Source of the DNA: Heliocidaris erythrogramma | Taxonomy: Eukaryota; Echinodermata; Echinoidea; Camarodonta; Echinometridae | Assembly (NCBI GenBank): GCA_025617745.1 | Contig: CM046854.1 | Coordinates: forward strand, 57,252,258-57,316,257 | Direction: 5' to 3' | DNA: 64,000 bases | Shown: positions 62,293 through 64,000 of the stretch, piece by piece | Layout of the letters: each line of letters opens with the position of its first letter | Numbering within the stretch: position 1 is the first letter of the stretch | Translations under genes and position numbers: made by a program | The notes under the pieces: model-generated | What the model was told of the DNA's origin: nothing | What the model saw: the letters and a program-made list of their open reading frames with translations, nothing else | The model's database searches: none

Positions 62293-62467
62293 CGGTGGAA
62301 CCTTGTTATAACAAACTCCTTGGGACCAAGGAAATTACCTCTTTATATCGAAACCTTGTTATATCAGGGCTAAAAAGCAATAGAATACAAAGAAGTGCGA
62401 CCTGCAAACTTACCTTGTTATAATGAGAGTTTGTTATAACGCTGCTCTTTATAACGAGGTTCCACTG
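62293..62467. mobile_element. MITE with TGGAACCTCGTTATAA termini
   Basis: The ends CGGTGGAACCTTGTTATAA and TTATAACGAGGTTCCACTG are inverted. They resemble pogo/Tigger-type MITEs; TA lies at the left junction, the right junction is less clear. 175 bp, non-coding. Confidence 0.65.
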
Positions 62468-63379
62468 CAATAGATATCTGTCATGGCTAATTCTCTTAAT
62501 TATGAATATCTTACAGATAGAATCTGATGCTGAACTTCACAGAATGGTGCTTATTCATGTCTCTGAATAATAAAAGAATGACAAAAAAAAAATTAATAAG
62601 TAAACTTTTAAAACTGCACAAAAAAAATGGCTGGCTTGATTGTGGATGCACTTCTGTGAAATCATAGTGGACATGTTTACGGTCTTAAATTGGCAAGAAC
62701 TTATGCGCACATGCGCAATAATATGCGCTTGTACGCGCATTACGCGCACACAAACATGTAAATATACTTTTATTGCTGATTTCACATCATTTCAAAATTT
62801 TAAGACGCTGTACTGTGCACGCTTCAAAGCATTATAGGAACATGCCTACTTAATGCCTCATTATTATTACTCTATCGCATTTCAAGACTGTACGTCCCAC
62901 AGCCCACCTGTTTAGTTGTATTTGTTCAACTCTAGTTGTTAATATATTTCTGAAAGGTTCCGAGGTGATAACGTGTAAAGAGAAAAGTGATGCTATTATT
63001 TGCAAGTGCACCTAGGTAATGTGAAATGCATAATCCTCTGCATTGTTATGCTTTAATATAGCTGGCTGTGATGTCACATGAAGCAAAACATGATATTGGA
63101 GGATATTGATAGCAAGTTGCAGAAACATAGGGAAAATGTTAAAATTATGTCATAATACATATTTAGATCAAACAGTTGATGATTTGTCCATGCACAGACC
63201 CATGCTCATTTAGAAAATTCATTATGCATTTGCATATCATGGGTTCTTTCACCAGCCACCCAGTAGACATATTTTATTTCAGCCTAGTGTTTGTCCTTCC
63301 TTTGAAAAAGTAAACCAAGAAGAAAACTGCATTAATTTTTTTGAATTTGACATAGTATTATTTATTATTGTCCCTTCAG
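62468..63379 (+). other. Intron before exon 9, includes an alternating purine-pyrimidine tract
   Basis: No gene is recognised. At about 62702-62752 ATGCGCACATGCGCAATAAT and TACGCGCATTACGCGCACAC form an alternating, Z-DNA-prone tract. The intron ends with TGTCCCTTCAG at 63379. Confidence 0.5.
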
Positions 63380-63496
63380 GTTCAAGTCATCTACATTGAC
63401 GTGTACTTGCATAGTCCCAACAACACAGAGCAGTGGAATTTCCTTAGAAACTTCAGAGACAGATTGGCTTCTAAAGGAATTGCTGTTAGGAGTGTG
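63380..63496 (+). CDS. LRR exon 9 or C-terminal exon of an NLR-like receptor gene (39 codons, phase 0-0)
   Basis: It begins VQVIYIDVYLHSPNNTEQW and contains NFLRNFRDRLASKGIAVRSV. Acceptor CCCTTCAG ends at 63379; donor is GTG/GTGAGC at 63497. At 117 nt it is shorter than the other exons and has only one strand-helix pair without the MPNLTEL segment, as expected near the end of an LRR array. It is followed at once by an AAT microsatellite. If the donor is not used, the frame runs on through repeat sequence, which is unlikely to be coding. Confidence 0.6.
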
Positions 63497-63507
63497 GTGA
63501 GCTTTGA

Positions 63508-63575
63508 TAATAATAATAATAATAATATTGGATATTTATATAGTGCTCATATCCACCAATGGTGCACAAGGCGCT
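63508..63575 (+). repeat. AAT microsatellite with ATATAGTGC-type dispersed repeat
   Basis: (AAT)6 then GATATTTATATAGTGCTCAT and AAGGCGCTC, the same dispersed family as at 4.9 and 48.4 kb. Confidence 0.7.
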
Positions 63576-63770
63576 CCATTATTACCCTGATTACATGTAT
63601 ATGCAAATATATGTATATGTTTCTCTACATGCAACGTTTAAGCGAATCCTTTTATCTCGGCCTATTGTTTGAATTCCCCTTCACGCATGTTCGCCTTCGC
63701 TTTAACATCAACTTTCTGTTGTGACGGATTAAACTGCATTGTTAGGAATCACCTTTGCATACAAGATACA

Positions 63771-63821
<51 letters not shown>

Positions 63822-64000
63822 GTAAAGAAATGTAGATGGGAGAACGTATAGAAAAAATAATTTAAAGTAAGATAAAGTTCACTCCGAGAATAAAGACATA
63901 GTAGATATCCGTTGGTTTGCTTCCACAAGCGCTTTCGTTTAATTCTTCAGGTGGAATGATTAACCTGTTTTTAGTTTCATGCGTTTATATATCGTACAAG
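63576..64000 (+). other. Intron sequence with a (TA)n microsatellite
   Basis: (AT) dinucleotides run for about 42 bp at 63777-63819. The rest has no recognised gene. Confidence 0.6.

Overview
The window is animal nuclear DNA. It is intron- and transposon-rich, with GT/AG-bounded phase-0 exons, non-LTR retrotransposons, DIRS-type and Penelope-like retroelements, tRNA-derived SINEs and foldback DNA elements. The leucine-rich-repeat (LRR) exon style, the DIRS and Penelope families, and the tandem-repeat elements resembling sea urchin Tsp elements point to an echinoderm, probably a sea urchin. This is inferred from family resemblance only; no species marker is present.

Host gene content is a single theme. 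Nine plus-strand exons (2832-2987, 6738-6908, 20260-20454, 26312-26506, 37654-37836, 46909-47079, 47700-47882, 61665-61835, 63380-63496) each encode about 39-65 residues of ribonuclease-inhibitor-like LRR. Every one starts and ends in phase 0. They look like the LRR part of a large NLR-like innate immune receptor gene, or of neighbouring paralogues, whose NACHT and effector domains would lie outside the window. Five of the exons sit in homologous units of exon plus flanking intron, so this part of the gene has grown by tandem duplication. The last clear duplication (46.7-48.2 kb) is about 790 bp per unit.

Layout: 0-2.5 kb, end of an old DIRS-like fossil. 2.5-10.7 kb, two LRR exons, a TA-target MITE and a broken Penelope-like element. 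10.75-14.39 kb, a TTAA-target foldback element carrying a Tsp-like element with about 17 copies of a 170-bp repeat. 14.4-20 kb, a direct duplication and an endonuclease/RT LINE split by a Penelope-related insertion. 20-26 kb, LRR exon 3 and a 5-kb composite insertion holding a fossil RT element with terminal inverted repeats. 26-34 kb, LRR exon 4 and a Penelope-like palindrome into which a DIRS element inserted. 34.3-37.4 kb, a 3.2-kb foldback element. 37.4-49.6 kb, LRR exons 5-7, a second DIRS copy inside another foldback, and a Tsp-like element. 49.6-61 kb, SINEs, two tandem-repeat elements, a decayed minus-strand L2-like LINE and two TIR elements. 61-64 kb, LRR exons 8 and 9.

The genes do not form an operon or pathway. 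The host exons would be spliced together across introns made almost entirely of nested mobile elements. The most interesting structures are the Penelope-like palindromes with hammerhead-like motifs, the higher-order repeat in the Tsp-like array, the foldback with a coding fragment in its loop, and two unrelated insertions at the same ATCT target in duplicated units.
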